Shown here one piece after another: positions 35,774 through 48,214 of a stretch of DNA of 64,000 bases. How positions within the stretch are numbered: position 1 is the stretch's first letter; each line of letters opens with the position of its first letter. This DNA comes from Diplolepis rosae. Lineage: Eukaryota; Arthropoda; Insecta; Hymenoptera; Diplolepididae. The stretch spans positions 2,585,001 through 2,649,000 of the forward strand of contig JAPYXD010000695.1 of NCBI GenBank assembly GCA_030998225.1, written 5' to 3'. The position numbers and the translations under genes were made by a program. The notes beneath the pieces were generated by a model, which saw nothing but the letters and a program-made list of their open reading frames with translations, was not told the origin of the DNA and made no database searches.

Positions 35774-35809
35774 TACTATTTATTAAAATAAATATGATTT
35801 GGAAAAATT

Positions 35810-36370
35810 TGCTTAAGGGCCTTCAACGACGCGGGGACATTTCTCGCGAGCGATTCGGTCTTGTGTGTTATTTGCACACATACAAGTTTATTTTTTATTG
35901 ATTGAATGGACAACGTGACTAAATTATATGTTAATTTGTTTATGTAAAATTTTGTGACAATTTTTGTTCACAAAAACTGTAAGAGTTATCGGAAATCGCA
36001 GTTAACTATGAATATTTTTACACAATTTTTTACTAGCATTAAGTTCCCAGACGTTTCTTATTGCATAAATGATTTTAAAAAATATAAAATAAAAAGTCCC
36101 ACTTTTTTAATAAGTGACAAATTTGTCCGGGCCTTCTTGGGGGCGCGGGCCCATTCTCATCGCTCGCAAGTTTGAGCGAGCGATTCGGTTGTCACGTTTC
36201 GCGCTCCAAAAATATTCAAACGTTGCGCTCAGTTTTATCTCCAATTCAAGTTTAATGTCAAGTTTATTCTTCATTATTTATTATATAACTCAAGTTAATT
36301 TTATAATATTGTCAATGTGAATTTACTTTTCTCAAAGTTTGTATCTTGCATATTTTTCCACAAAATGGAA
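35810..36370 (+). repeat. Dispersed repeat with GAGCGAGCGATTCGG words
   Basis: GCGAGCGATTCGGT occurs twice (about 35848 and 36177). A small perfect hairpin ATCGCTCGC/GCGAGCGAT lies at about 36160-36185. The right part (CTCAAGTTAATTTTATAATA) matches 42880-42990 inverted, so this is a second copy of that family. Confidence 0.55.
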
Positions 36371-36416
36371 TTTTTCATTTTCAATAGTATTTTTTGAAAT
36401 TAAAACAAAAAATATA

Positions 36417-38511
36417 CACTGAGAGAAAAGGAAAGTAGTCGTAGCAACTTTAGCTGTAAAGTTAAACCTGTTGCAGTTGCTTTGACCGTATTTTTAGTTG
36501 GAACAAATATAATTATAGTTAATGGAACTATACAACACCTAACTGTTTTTTGTAGTTCGTTTCGGGGACAATTAAAGTCACACAGTTATCTCCAATGCAA
36601 TTCGTAGTTAGAAAAACAATGAACCATAATTATGATAATTTTGTATGAAAAGTAATTTGAACTTATTTTGCGCACTTGTAGATTTTATATGATAGAATGT
36701 GCTATAATGTTAATAATAATAACTAATTCTTCACATTTCAGTGTTTTTTTCAAAGGATCGTTCGAATTAAACATCAATTTTTTTTTTAAAATCGATATTA
36801 TTTAATTACGTGTCAGTAAAATTTTTGTTGGGGTGTTTATTTCGCTTCAATAATTTTTACTGTATTATCTACAATACTTGCATTGGTTTTTTTGTGGTTA
36901 AGCCGTTTATGCCAAAACATGACTTGTCAAAATTGTGAAAATACTTGCAGAATTGTCCCGTGTAGAAATTTTGATAGGGGTCTAGTGGGGCCCCGACGAG
37001 TTTGCCCTATCTCTAGTCGGGATCTAGCGTGGAAAACTAGTCAGGGCCCCGTTGGTAACGTAACGCTTTTGTCGACGTGGGCCCTACTAGACTTTCTAGT
37101 AGGGGTTTAGTGAGGTCAGCCCTTACACTACCTCACCTACATAAAACGACACCATTAGGGCCCTATTGGACCTCTGCATTGAATTTAAGGGCTAAAATCA
37201 GCAGAATCACGTGACCAATTTTTTTCAGGTATCTCACTGAGAAAATAATAAATAAAAAGGATTTTCCAGAACTGATAGAAAAAGTACAGGGGAAATGCGA
37301 GTTACGACTCTAATATTCACCGTTTTTTAACGGCAACGGACGGATATTCGCTTGGAAGGTTAAGTTTACTGTTTTCACAGTACAAAATCTGTTTTCAAGA
37401 TAGGAAATTTTTTCTGAGTAAATTGACAGTATTTTTTCGTTACATGTACACCGAAAAAAAATCTCAGTAGGTTTGACTACTTTTTAACTTACACACACAC
37501 ATACACATACGTGCTCGCATATGATTATTATAATTACATGCGAATTCGAGTCAAAATTATCAAAAAGTTTTCTTAGATGTTCAGAAAATCTCCATTTTTC
37601 TCAGATAAGATCAAATTTTAATGGGAATAAAGAATAAAGGTTATGTTGTATCTAATAGACCTAACCTTAACCATAAATATTACAAGTAGGGATTCTCTAG
37701 TCGGGGCCCCGCTAGATACAAATAGATTTTCCATACTTGAGTGAAACAAGGAATTCCTCACTGGAACCTGACAGGGGAACTTTTGAATGATTTCGACTTA
37801 TTTTACGGAGAAGAAAGAGTTCTCTTTTAAGATTCCGAGTTTGAAGGTCACCTGAAAAGTTGACAAGTAAGTTAATATTCTTTTGCATGATCGATTGCGA
37901 TGCATTGGTTCCGAAACTTTAAATTAGCAAATATTTCTGGTGGCATAAATTTCTAGATGCGTTTTTTTTTTGTAAAAAATTAGTTTTTTTCCAGATTGAA
38001 AATTTCAACCTCAAATTTTCCAAGCATGGATTTTTTTATTGAAGAAACGCTTCAGAATTTCGAATTCTTAGATTATATTGAAATATTTAAAAGTAAGTTC
38101 AAATTTTTTTTAGAAATTGTATTCATATATTTCGTTTAATTAGATATTAGTTTGTTCTGAGAAAAAATAAAAGAAATTATCAAAGCAAAAATTTGTGCAT
38201 TATTTAATTAATTTTTATTCACCTACAATAATAAACAAATTTTGATTATTATTTACAGGAGCATAATGCAGTTACCACAGCTAAAAAATATAGTTGAAAT
38301 AACAAATTTTCAAGAGCTGATACAAATATAATCAGTCATTTGGTCCAACTGTATTTTACAGTTGGGTCAGTTTTCACCTACATTTGATTCAAATTAAGTT
38401 TTAATAGTCTTCTCAAATATGTTACCACAGTTGTCCTCAAAACGAACTATAATTTTATAGTTGTCTAACTCGTATTATTACAGTTCTGATCGATGTACTT
38501 TTTTCTCAGTG
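36417..38511. mobile_element. 2.1-kb CACTGAGA-ended element with nested insert
   Basis: Ends CACTGAGAGAAAAGGAAAGT and, inverted, CACTGAGAAAAAAGTAC, TA on each side. Both subterminal regions share TAGTTCGTTT-type and ACAGTT/AACTGT words. The central part contains the GGGGCCCC-rich segment listed next. No coding. Confidence 0.65.
36957..37735. mobile_element. Probable CCC-ended element rich in CTAGTCGGGGCCCC
   Basis: The left end CCCGTGTAGAAATTTT fits the CCC-ended class. CTAGTGGGGCCCCGAC near the left reappears as the inverse (GTCGGGGCCCCGCTAG) near the right, about 37697-37712, and GGGCCC/CTAGT words fill 36980-37165. The last bases at the right have lost the GGG, so that boundary is approximate. 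Confidence 0.5.
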
Positions 38512-38937
38512 TACACCTTATAAAAAATGTTTAAATTGAATTTAGAAATCTCATGGTAGAAACATGGGATTCAGATAGAAGCCATACTTCACTCATAGTG
38601 TGGGCAAACTGTAACGAAATCTGGTCAAAGATTTTTTCAAGATTTGAGATATGGTACTTATGTTTTGTCCCATGGTGACTATTTCCACGCGGGCGACCAT
38701 CATCGATATTTTTATTCAAGACAATCAGTTTGGTGGATTCTTTCAAATATTGCGTTTTTGGTATATTTGTGAATAAAATTTGCGGAAGAAATAAAAGATT
38801 ATGAAATTCTGCTTGATTTTAAAAAAATGATAAAACAACTCCGTTAAAGCAGGAGATACAATATTCCGAGATTACTCGTTTTTACTCGAATTTTCAGGAC
38901 TAATTATGAAGTAAATAATTTAGATTCTTTATCATTG

Positions 38938-40157
38938 CACGGTTAGAAATTTTCGGAAATTTACAAAATTTTTATTTTACAAAGGTAACGTAAAATTTGA
39001 CGATAATTATGATGTTTTTGAGTAAAGGTGTCTTAAAATTGCGAAAAATGTACTGAATTATTTGAAATTTTTCTTAATATTATGAATGTTAACTGAATTT
39101 TCATAAAATGTATCTTAAGGGGACCGTTCTATCATTTTCGCCAAAATCGTAACTGAACTTTGTACATAGATTTAAAAAAACTGCAAATGTTAGATACATC
39201 AAACTTTCCACACATATAGTCCTTTATTATTAGAGTACAAAAAAATGTTATTGTTTGTAAAAATCTTGACTGGAGTGCATTATTTATGCGACTGAAGTTG
39301 ACTCTGCGCCGCGCGCAGTGGTAAACGGTGTGCAAGGTACAGACAATTTGAAGGTTCCTATAACAAAAAAGTGTACATAAAAAATGTAAATAATTATATT
39401 ATCTTGTAAATGACGTTCCGTTTTTTGCAAAAAAAAAATTTTTTAATATGTTTGTTTAATAAAAAAGAGTAAAAAAAACGAAAATTTTCGTATACTAGTG
39501 TAAAATTTAAAAAAAACAAAATTTTTTTTTTTTACAAGCATGTCATTTACAAGATAATATAATTATCTGCATTTTTTATATACACTTCTTTGTTATAGGA
39601 ACCTTCAAATCGGCTGTACCTTGCACACCGTTTACCACTGCGCGCGGCGCAGAGTCAACTTCAGTCGCATAAATAATGCACTCCAGTCAAGATTTTTACA
39701 AACAATAACATTTTTTTGTACTCTAATAATAAAGGACTATATGTGTGGAAAGTTTGATGTATCTAACATTTGCAGTTTTTTTTAAATCTATGTACAAAGT
39801 TCAGTTACGATTTTGGCGAAAATGATAGAACAGTCCCCTTAAAACTACTAAACTTTAAAAGAATTTTTATAAAAGTTATCATAAAATTACGAAACTAACA
39901 AAATTTTCAGTTACACGTAACTGCACAAAACTTCGGTTACCCAAAACGTAAAATTATTCCTGTTACAAGTCTCGGAATTTCCAGATAAAAGCATCAGGAT
40001 ATTCAATACTTTGTAACTGAAAATTAAGAAATTGTTTCTTAAATTTACTAAAAAGTAACTGAATTTTCTGAAATTCTATCTTAATTTTACAAAATTGCAA
40101 CTGAATAAATCTCCAGTAACGTGTTTCGGTAAATTACTGTAGAAATTTCTAACAGTG
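38938..40157. mobile_element. Outer CACGG/CACTG-ended element
   Basis: Ends CACGGTTAGAAATTTTCGG and, inverted, CACTGTTAGAAATTTCTAC. The flanking parts contain many TACGAAA/AACTGAA words. It is split by the TTAA-flanked MITE below; a related fragment is at 54.60-54.76 kb (TTTGAGTAAAGGTATGTTAA against TTTGAGTAAAGGTGTCTTAA). Confidence 0.7.
39119..39838. mobile_element. 720-bp foldback MITE with TTAA duplication
   Basis: TTAA at 39115-39118 and 39839-39842. Arms of more than 300 bp (GGGGACCGTTCTATCATTTT and near-identical inverse) surround an A/T-rich centre. Arm identity is very high, so the insertion is probably young. Confidence 0.95.
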
Positions 40158-40924
40158 TGCCTTAAATTGAAAAGATACAGCGAAAAACTTAATTAACTAG
40201 TTAACTCCACCCATAAACATAATTTTTCTTAATATACACATAATGAGACTAAGAACCCAATGAACTTCTTCAATGACAGTATGAAGATTTCAATGTATTC
40301 TTGATTTAGCTTTCAAAGGGAATACGCAGTTTTTTTTTACTGAAAAAGATGCTCGTTACGTCGAATTCGTTGAAATCCAGTATCTTGTACCATTTCCGAA
40401 CCTTTTAAGAGTGCACAAGCACTCAGTTGGAGAAGCAAACAGCCAGGTTCACACGGCGTATAAATATTCCTCTTTTATAAGATATGCTGGTACTATCTTA
40501 TTAAATGGCCCACTCTCTTCTTTTCACACGATAATTCTTCCCCTCTGTGAGTTATGCAGGGTAAGCTTTTTTTTATTTGAAAGAACCTCTCATTTTGAAA
40601 ATATTATGATTCAGCTTTTGCTTTATTGCACGTAAATAATTTTCATTCAGCTCAAAGTCATCTACTGTTTATCAGCTGATGTGTGTTTTTAATTCATAAG
40701 GCATTTTTTGATACTCCATTATGTCAAAAACAGTGAGAAAATAGTTCATATTACTTAATGTATTTTATTAAATCATGTAAATAGTGTTTTTAGCTATTTT
40801 ATCGGTCAAAATTATGATTTGCATAGTAAGGACCTTGAGAAAGTGAGAAACGATCAAAATACAAATAGTGTTTTTGACTATTTCTGAGGTCGAAAATTAT
40901 GACATGAGTATAGTAACCGTCGTA
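40158..40924. other. Intron-like sequence, nothing called
   Basis: AT-rich; a 74-codon frame at 40411-40635 resembles no family. Confidence 0.4.
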
Positions 40925-41980
40925 CAGTGGGGCAAAAAAGTACCTTTGGACGAATCAATATGCAGCCTAAGCTATTTATCCGATTTCGACGTTTTTCTTT
41001 AAATTAAAGTTTATTTTACAACAAACCACACTTCTGAAAAATTTATGAAAAAATTTTTAATCAACAAACAAAATGAAAATAATTTTTTTTTTCGAGACTG
41101 CCTTTTAGTAAAAAAAAATTTACTCAATCCAGAATGAACTACCTAGACGTAAAAAATTATTAAAAATAATGTCCAGCAGTAATAATTTAATAGAACGAAA
41201 ATTGATATTTTTATGAACACATTAGTAAACAAAAGGTATATCTTCTTTGTTTCTGATATTCAAAGGCACTAGACCAATATTATTAGAAGCAAATGAAAGT
41301 AAACGATTGGAAGGCGTTAAGCATAAATTTTTAATTATTTATAATTATTTAATAAACAAATATGAAGTTAACTCTTTTTTCAATAGATACATAGACTTAA
41401 TTTTTTCAACAAAATTAGAAGTATCTGACCATTGGCCTTCTGCCGCGATGCTTTGCATTGCGATAACAAGTGTGTATTATTTAAACAAATTTAATAAACA
41501 AATGCATTACTTAACCATTTTTCAGTAATTATGTTTCGTTTTTTTTAGCAGAATCAACTCTTAGTATGTTGCCATTGTGAGTTACTGTGCTACTTTGAAC
41601 TGAGACAACAATTGTTCATTGTTTGAGCAAATTTTGTAAGCAAATTAATTATTTGGGCATTTTTCATCGTATAAATTTCTTTTTTTAGCAGAATCTACTA
41701 TAAATATCTCATTAATGGTCTTTTGCTAGTGAGTCAAGTATTATAATAGTTGAATAGCAAAAAAATTTCCAAATAATAAATTTGTTTATTAAATTCGTTT
41801 GAACAATACACAGCTATTTTCGAACTTGAGTTAACAAATTGTGAGAAAATTGTTCAAAAATGTGCTTTGCTGTAACGATGCGGAATTCAATATACTTCAA
41901 TTTTTCAAAAAACCTTTAATTTGGATGAATAGTTTATGGTAAAAAATGATTTGTTCACGGGCACTTTTTTTATCCCACTG
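40925..41980. mobile_element. 1.06-kb MITE with CAGTGGGGCAAAAAAGTACC ends
   Basis: The inverted right end reads CAGTGGGATAAAAAAAGTGC. TA precedes the left end, but no TA follows the right one. The interior repeats AGCAGAATC and AATAAACAAAT words. No coding. Confidence 0.65.
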
Positions 41981-42229
41981 TGCGTTGATAAGTGACATAA
42001 ATTTAAAGAAAATATCATTTTCAAAGATTCGAATAATTTTTACATTCTTATTATATGAGAAGGTACATATTGGTTTTATGTGATAAATCACTTTCGTAAT
42101 TTTCATTAAATATTTACATTTTGAGACCCCCTGAGTCAGAAAAAAGAAAGGACGATTTCATTAAACATCCATTTCTGATTAATGCTTCTGGTTCAATCCA
42201 TAAGAAACGTTTTTATAAAAATAAAAAAT

Positions 42230-42690
42230 TCTGTTTCTCTGCCAAAATATACGGAATAGGGCAAAAATGATGAAAAATAAATTTTTTTACTTTGATGAGA
42301 TCTACAAACTTCAAGGTGACCATTTTTTCGTAGGAGTTGTATTTTGTGTTTATTAATGGAAAATGTACTTAAAAATAAAAACCTTTGGTTTCCACAAAAA
42401 CTATACAAGATACGAAAAAAAATTGTTCATGTTAAGAAGATATACAAATTTACTTCAGAGCACTTTTTTATCGGACACGTAGTTTTCGTTTTAATTTTGA
42501 AAAACATTATCAAAAATGAAAAATTCGATTTTGCACCAACTTTTTTTTCATAAGAATTATACTACTTTGGTCTTGGACATTTTTTCATAGGAGTTATATC
42601 TTTTGTTTATTAATGAAAAATATCATGAATAATGAAAAAAAACTTCTTTCTAAGCAAAACTCTACGAGGAATACGAAAAAAATGTTGGGG
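42230..42690 (-). repeat. Inverted relative of the 147-bp tandem array
   Basis: ATCTTTTGTTTATTAATGAA, AAAAAAATGTTGGGGAC and ATCGGACACGTAGTTTTCGT are inverted versions of words at 20.1-20.8 kb. About three units. Confidence 0.7.
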
Positions 42691-43060
42691 ACGAAGCAAA
42701 GTGCGATAATCGAAACGCGCGTCATTGGCACGCTCAAATTTTTTTTATTTTTCTTGCAAATGTGGCTCTAATGGATATAACGTGAAAAATCGAGCGCGAG
42801 TGTCATGATAAGAATATGTTCCTTAAAGCCGATAGAGCCTTAAGTAAATTAAGTGTTCTGTTTTATCTGAAATCATAAACAAATTTAGAAACTTCGAGAA
42901 AATTTAATCTACATTTACAATATAATAAAATTGACTTGAGTTTCAGTATCAAATTACAAGAAATATAGTTGAATGTATCCGAAGAATATAAAACCGATCC
43001 CGAAACGCGCCAATCGAACTGTGTGCCCTAGGCGCTCTAAAATTCGCAAGCAAAACGGGC
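42691..43060 (-). repeat. Dispersed repeat, inverted relative of 35.81-36.37 kb
   Basis: Contains ACGCGCGTCATTGGCACGCT and a region inverse to 36250-36340. It joins directly onto the tandem array, as the GC-rich piece at 20.09 kb does, so the two repeats probably form one composite element. Confidence 0.5.
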
Positions 43061-43075
43061 TTCTTCACTGAAAAA

Positions 43076-43525
43076 ACAGTATAGCTAAGAGAACTATATT
43101 TTGGTCTTTAGAACCAGAAAATATTGCTATCAGACCAATGCTACGGTATGGTCCTCAGAACTATACGAGTATAGGTGAGACAGCTATACAAGTTCGTTGA
43201 TATGACAATACCATGTATAGTGATCGTAAACAAAATATTATGCCATCGTTATCGCTCTTGTGAATTTTCGCGTGTGATAAAACAATACGCAATACGCAAA
43301 AATGATCTTTCAAAGAAAGAAAAAATGCTCCAAACAAATCGACAAACGCTTCGAAAAAACGCCTCGAAAAAATGACACTTCTTTCTCATTTCGAGGTTAG
43401 AGTCGCGTGCATGCGAAGCAATGTATAGGTCGCGCGGCAAACCAGTATAGTTGTCTCACCTATACCGCATGGGTCGAGACACTATACACCGGTATGGGTC
43501 GAAAAGCTATACTGTTTTTTCCGTG
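43076..43525. mobile_element. 450-bp MITE with CACTGAAAAAACAGTATAGC ends
   Basis: The inverse of the right end is CACGGAAAAAACAGTATAGC. Both ends lie next to TT. Subterminal motif CTATAC/GTATAG and GGTATGG repeat on both sides. The central part is GC-richer and non-coding. Confidence 0.85.
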
Positions 43526-46198
43526 TTGGGATGAGAATGTGCCCGCGAAGCGGACAGGTTTTTAGAATAGTAATTTGTGCCACTTACTCAAACCCCCTTT
43601 TTTCAGTGTTGGATCAACCAAATGTTCCCTCAAGTCTAGTTCCCTTTCGTTTATTTGATCACTGAATTGAGTTTCAGTTACACAATTTTTGTGAAAATTC
43701 GACGCACCTCATTTTTCATGACATTTTTTTGAGAACAAGACACCAGATTTGAGATGATTTTCAAGGAGATGAGATATTGTAGGGAAAGATTGGAAAATGG
43801 GAAATGGTATTGGAGAGAATGAAGGACGAGGATAAGGCGAATCGTGCCATCTGCATTCGCGAGGCGAGGGACGAAGGGATGGCTGATGGGAATAACTTGC
43901 GTTCGTCGAACCGTGGAAGAGCTTTGTCAGCTTAGATCGTGCTTGAACCTTTCGTTCAACGTTTTGCCTCGACTAATACAACACGTGGGCTATAGATATC
44001 GCTTTTCTACCTCCTTGCTATTTCCTTCTTAAGAATTACGTTGTGCAGATTCCCAGACGCTTTTCTTATTATAACAAGATATACCTACATCGGTCACTAT
44101 AAGCCATCAACTTCTCTTCACAAGCTTCATTCTTTTTTCTTTAAAAAAAACCATCTTCTCTTTGCTTGCATAAAAATTGTTTGAAGAGGACTTGAAATAA
44201 TTTCAAAATCTTGTTTGCGAAATAGGAAATGTAGTAGAGTAAGAATCTGAAAATTTGGCAGGGTTTATGTAAAGTCGTAATTTGGTCCTGCTTTTTTCGT
44301 AAGATATGAGCGTAAGTGACGTGAGAGTCAGCGTTTATCGAATCTTTCAAGGGCTTCTCTAAAAGAGGTAAAGTTTCCGACTCACTGAAGAGCAAAGCCA
44401 GAACCCAATTCTTCTCTTCTTTAACCCCTATGTGCCCGCTTTCTCCGGCACCTCCCTCTTCACCCCTTTCCTTTTTTCCTTCACGTTCTTGTCCGCCTCT
44501 TCGTCGTTTTCTCGGAAATTGGATAGTTGCTTCCAATTCCGCGCAGGACCACCAAAAGGATCTAGAGTAAGATTCCTTTGTTTCTTATACTTTGTCTTGT
44601 GTGTAACTTCAAAACTTTGGTATCAGCGGTCGAGTTCTTTTTTCTTGATTTTTTTCTACTGAACTGCATTCCATTCATTGATTTTTCTTCCACAAAGTCG
44701 AAGATGTCTATGTATACTTTGAATCAACTTTTTCCTTTGTCGAGGGATCAGCCTGTGTTCTAAACGTTTATCTATTTCCTGTTTTAGAAAATTTTGAGCA
44801 ATTGGAATTTTTGGGAAAATAAATATCAACTTTTTGATATCTATATCTTAGATTAACGAAAGAGCAGGAAAAAATAGAATCTGTTACTCCAAATAACAGG
44901 TTATCATGGAAGTTGAAATGTCCTTTTATTCACGGAAGAATGCGGGATGCATTATTTATTGGAATGGTTCCAGTTTGTTGGTGAATAATGTATTTTCGAG
45001 AAATTGTAACCTAAAGCTCATCATTCTCACGACAATGACATACCCCAATATTAGTGACCTTTTGGAAAATTAACACCTAAAAATTGTTATTATATCGATA
45101 AGCTATACATGAATACACAACTATGTTTTTTCATGTCCTACAGTTTGTGGTGTAAATATCTTTTTATCTTTACAAACTGCTTTTTTAACTTTTTTTTACT
45201 CTTTGCAAGCTCTCTATTTTAAAAATGATTTTGCAAGGATGATTTCCTGTTCATTATACAATTTAGTACTTTTTATTTTATCACAATTTTTCTTAGGGAT
45301 GATAATTCTTTTACAAAACTAGAAAACAATTTAGAACTTTATCGCAATATCTGGCAGATGAGAATCGAAAAAAACTTGTCTTTTTAGAAGAATTTACAAT
45401 TAGTTTCAATCTTTACTTTTATTTATCTTAAGACCTAGACATAATTTTTGTTCTTTTACAATACAGCTTGCTTCATGTTTTCGAAATGATTGACAAAAAT
45501 TGTATTAGATGAAGGTAATTACATTTTTAATAGACAGTTTTCTGGATTTCAAATCTCATTATAACATACATTTTAACTGAATAAATTCAGATACTGATAA
45601 ATAATTTATTGTCTCAATGCTGATTACGAGCTTGTTATTTTCTATTTATTGAAATTCATAAAACTAGTTTTTCAAACATGATATTTTAAATTGTAACAAC
45701 GCAGTGACAAAAAATCAATTCCTTGCAATAAGAATTTATTTTTTTTAGTATCAGGAAACATCTTATTTAATTTCAGCAAGCCTATTGTTTTGACCAAATT
45801 GACATAATTCAGAACTTTACCTTACAAAAATCAGTGAATAACACCTATATTGAGAAAAGCATCGACTTACTTTTAGAACATCAATTTCTGAATTGTGGCA
45901 ATGTCGTCATGTGCGACGATTTTCTCGTATTCAGGACTCGTTTTCCTCAACGTCAGTAAGCATCTTACTGAATTTTAGCAAGTCTCCTTTTTTCATCGAC
46001 TAGCTACAATTTAGAACCTTACTTTCTAAAAACTCGTTGAAGACTTCTAATCGTTAGAAAACCATAAACTTACGTTCAGAGGGTCAAGTTCTAAATTTCA
46101 AAAATTCAAAGGCAAAACGAGAAATACTGAAAAAAGTTGTTCTATTCCCAAAGATAAGTATTGAGTTTCCAATATTTAGAATATCCCATACTGATATT
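43526..46198. other. Unique intron-like sequence
   Basis: A GC-richer stretch at 43.78-44.55 kb includes a 131-codon minus-strand frame (44536-44141) with a charged low-complexity start; no family is recognised and the frame is probably fortuitous. The rest is AT-rich. Confidence 0.4.
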
Positions 46199-46200
46199 TA

Positions 46201-47339
46201 AAGGGTTTTCCAATAGGGACATAACAATTTTATCTATGAATAAAACACAGAAATATTTGAGATATTGAGTTCAAATTTATTGTGGGTGTAGTGCAAGCAT
46301 TACATTTTATGAATGAAATTCGATATCGGTCATGTAACCACCACGAGCCCGTTTACAGCGGTCGATTCTTTGGACCCAATTTTCCACCACTCTGGCACAC
46401 ATTTCGCGTTGGATGTTGTCTTTGAGGTCGTCTAAAGTTGCTGGCTTGTTGGCATAGACCAGTGACTTGATATGGCCCCATAAAAAGAAATCCAATGGCG
46501 TTAGATCGCATGAACGAGGCGGCCATTCGACCGGACCATTTCTCGAGATAACACGTTCACCGAATTTGCCTTTCAATAAATCGATTGTGACGCGTGCTGT
46601 GTGGCTAGTGGCACCGTCTTGTTGAAACCACATATCGTTGATGTCAAGTTCATCCAATTCTGGCCACAAATAATCTTCCAACATAGCACGATAGCGTTCT
46701 CCATTGACGTTAACATGACGGTCGTTTTCATCCACGAAAAAATACGGCTCAATCACACCTCCAGCATGAAAACCGCACCAAACAGACACTTTTTGCGGAT
46801 GCAACGGTGTCTCAAGAAGCACATTTGGGTTTGTTGTTGACCAATAACGCATATTTTGCTTATTAACAAAGCCATTTAGCCAGAAATGAGCTTCATCGCT
46901 GAAGATGATTTTTCGATGAAATTCTTCATTTTCTTCAAGCTTTGCCAGAACCCAATTGGAGTTTTGGCGTTTCAAATGATCAAGTGGCTTTAGTTCTTGA
47001 GTCAATTTAATCTTGAAAGCATGTAGGCCAAGATTTTTTCGCATAATACGCCACAGTGTCTTTTTGGCACCGCAACGTCCAATAATGTAAATTTGGTCTC
47101 GAATTTATCCACTATAGCACGCACAGCCTGTCGGGTGGGACAATTATCACGGCCGAAAATTGGACTCAGAATTTCGGTAGTAATTTTTAATAATTCCCAA
47201 ACATTGCTGGTTCGTGAACTTTACCATGATGAAAAAATCGACTTTAACTAACGTTTTGACATTGACAGTTCATTAAAAAAGTTCAAGGGTGCGTTCATAT
47301 AACGATACGAAATTGTTATGTCCCTATTGGAAAACCCTT
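46201..47339 (-). mobile_element. DD41D transposon with short inverted repeats
   Basis: Ends AAGGGTTTTCCAATAGGGAC and inverse, extending about 32 bp to ATAACAATTT, with TA on both sides (46199-46200, 47340-47341). One transposase pseudogene fills it. The short ends contrast with the other DD41D element in this window. Confidence 0.95.
46307..47227 (-). pseudogene. DD41D transposase, N-terminally damaged
   Basis: The start reads MVKFTNQQCLGIIKNYYRNS and then shifts frame (RQAVRAIVDKFETKFTL in another frame). A second shift and a deletion lead to a 245-codon open frame from 47044: KNLGLHAFKIKLTQELKPLD, IIFSDEAHFWLNG (first Asp), WFQQDGATSHTARVTIDLLK (second Asp), WPPRSCDLTPLDFFLWG (third Asp, 41 residues on), ending TDIEFHS. 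The catalytic half is intact while the DNA-binding half is broken. It comes from a separate DD41D lineage from 29801-30889. Such an intact catalytic remnant could also be mistaken for a host gene. Confidence 0.92.
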
Positions 47340-47341
47340 TA

Positions 47342-48214
47342 GAAACCTTTGTTTATAATATGGTATGCTAAAATTAGAACTCTCTTTTTAGCATGTACTG
47401 AAATTTTTGAAATAATTATCGACATTCATGTGGTTATTGGGTCTCAAAGATTTTAGGAAAGTATCCAAAAAACATTTGTACAGTGTTGTAGTTTAGTTGC
47501 AAAAGCACTGTTTCGCATCCTTGAACAATTCAATGACTCAAGATAAGTTGAATCTTTAGCGCAGCTGCTAGACACTTTTCTATTTACCTTTTTCGCGCTT
47601 GGCTTGTCATTTGCATTGTAAACCTGAGGTTATTACTAGAAAGTTTTCGAGGTACACGAATTTCTATGCCTTCCACATTTTAAACATTCTCCTCGCTCAT
47701 AGTTGGGCATCTGGGATTCAAGGGTAGTAGCTTTCCTCGAGGATAAGTGATTTTATTTAAAATTCCACAAGTGTACCTCTAATTAGTTTAACTCCTCTCT
47801 GAGAATTTATTAAGAAGGCAGAATGAGACATATCTCTTTGCACTCGGTGGCCCCATCTCTCTAACGCTAAGCTACGTGCTCGGAGATTTACTTCGCCATT
47901 TTCTAGAGTTTCAACTGGAATTGTTTGAGAGATTTTTAAAGTTCGTGAAGTTTTCCGACTTTCATGTGTTCCTCGCTCTCAGCCTTTTCCCTTTCCGGAC
48001 TTTTTTCTCTTTTTCATTCGTCTCGTTTCTTTCCTTGACTTGTTTATAGATAGAAGCGTCCGAAATGGATAAAGTCAACATAGAAACTTTGACCGAGATG
48101 GACGCTGTTCCGTACTCGAGCAAAGAAAACGTTTACCTTCATTGGATGACTTTTGTCTTCAAGTACAAAGTATATCTCATCAGTTTGCAATATCTTTTAA
48201 ATTTAAGTATAAGA
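47342..48214. other. Unique intron-like sequence
   Basis: Includes a 52-codon frame starting MDKVNIETLTEMDAVPYSSK at about 48065 (+). No splice donor follows it convincingly. Not called. Confidence 0.35.

Noticed and set aside
40440..40480. TATAAATA as a promoter
   Set aside because: Isolated match in AT-rich DNA with no gene downstream.
43750..43955. Open plus-strand segment of about 50 codons rich in charged residues
   Set aside because: No splice signals or homology that I recognise; probably composition.
44141..44536. 131-codon minus-strand frame starting with a Lys/Glu/Gly-rich run
   Set aside because: Low-complexity start from purine-rich DNA, then AT-rich translation with no domain.
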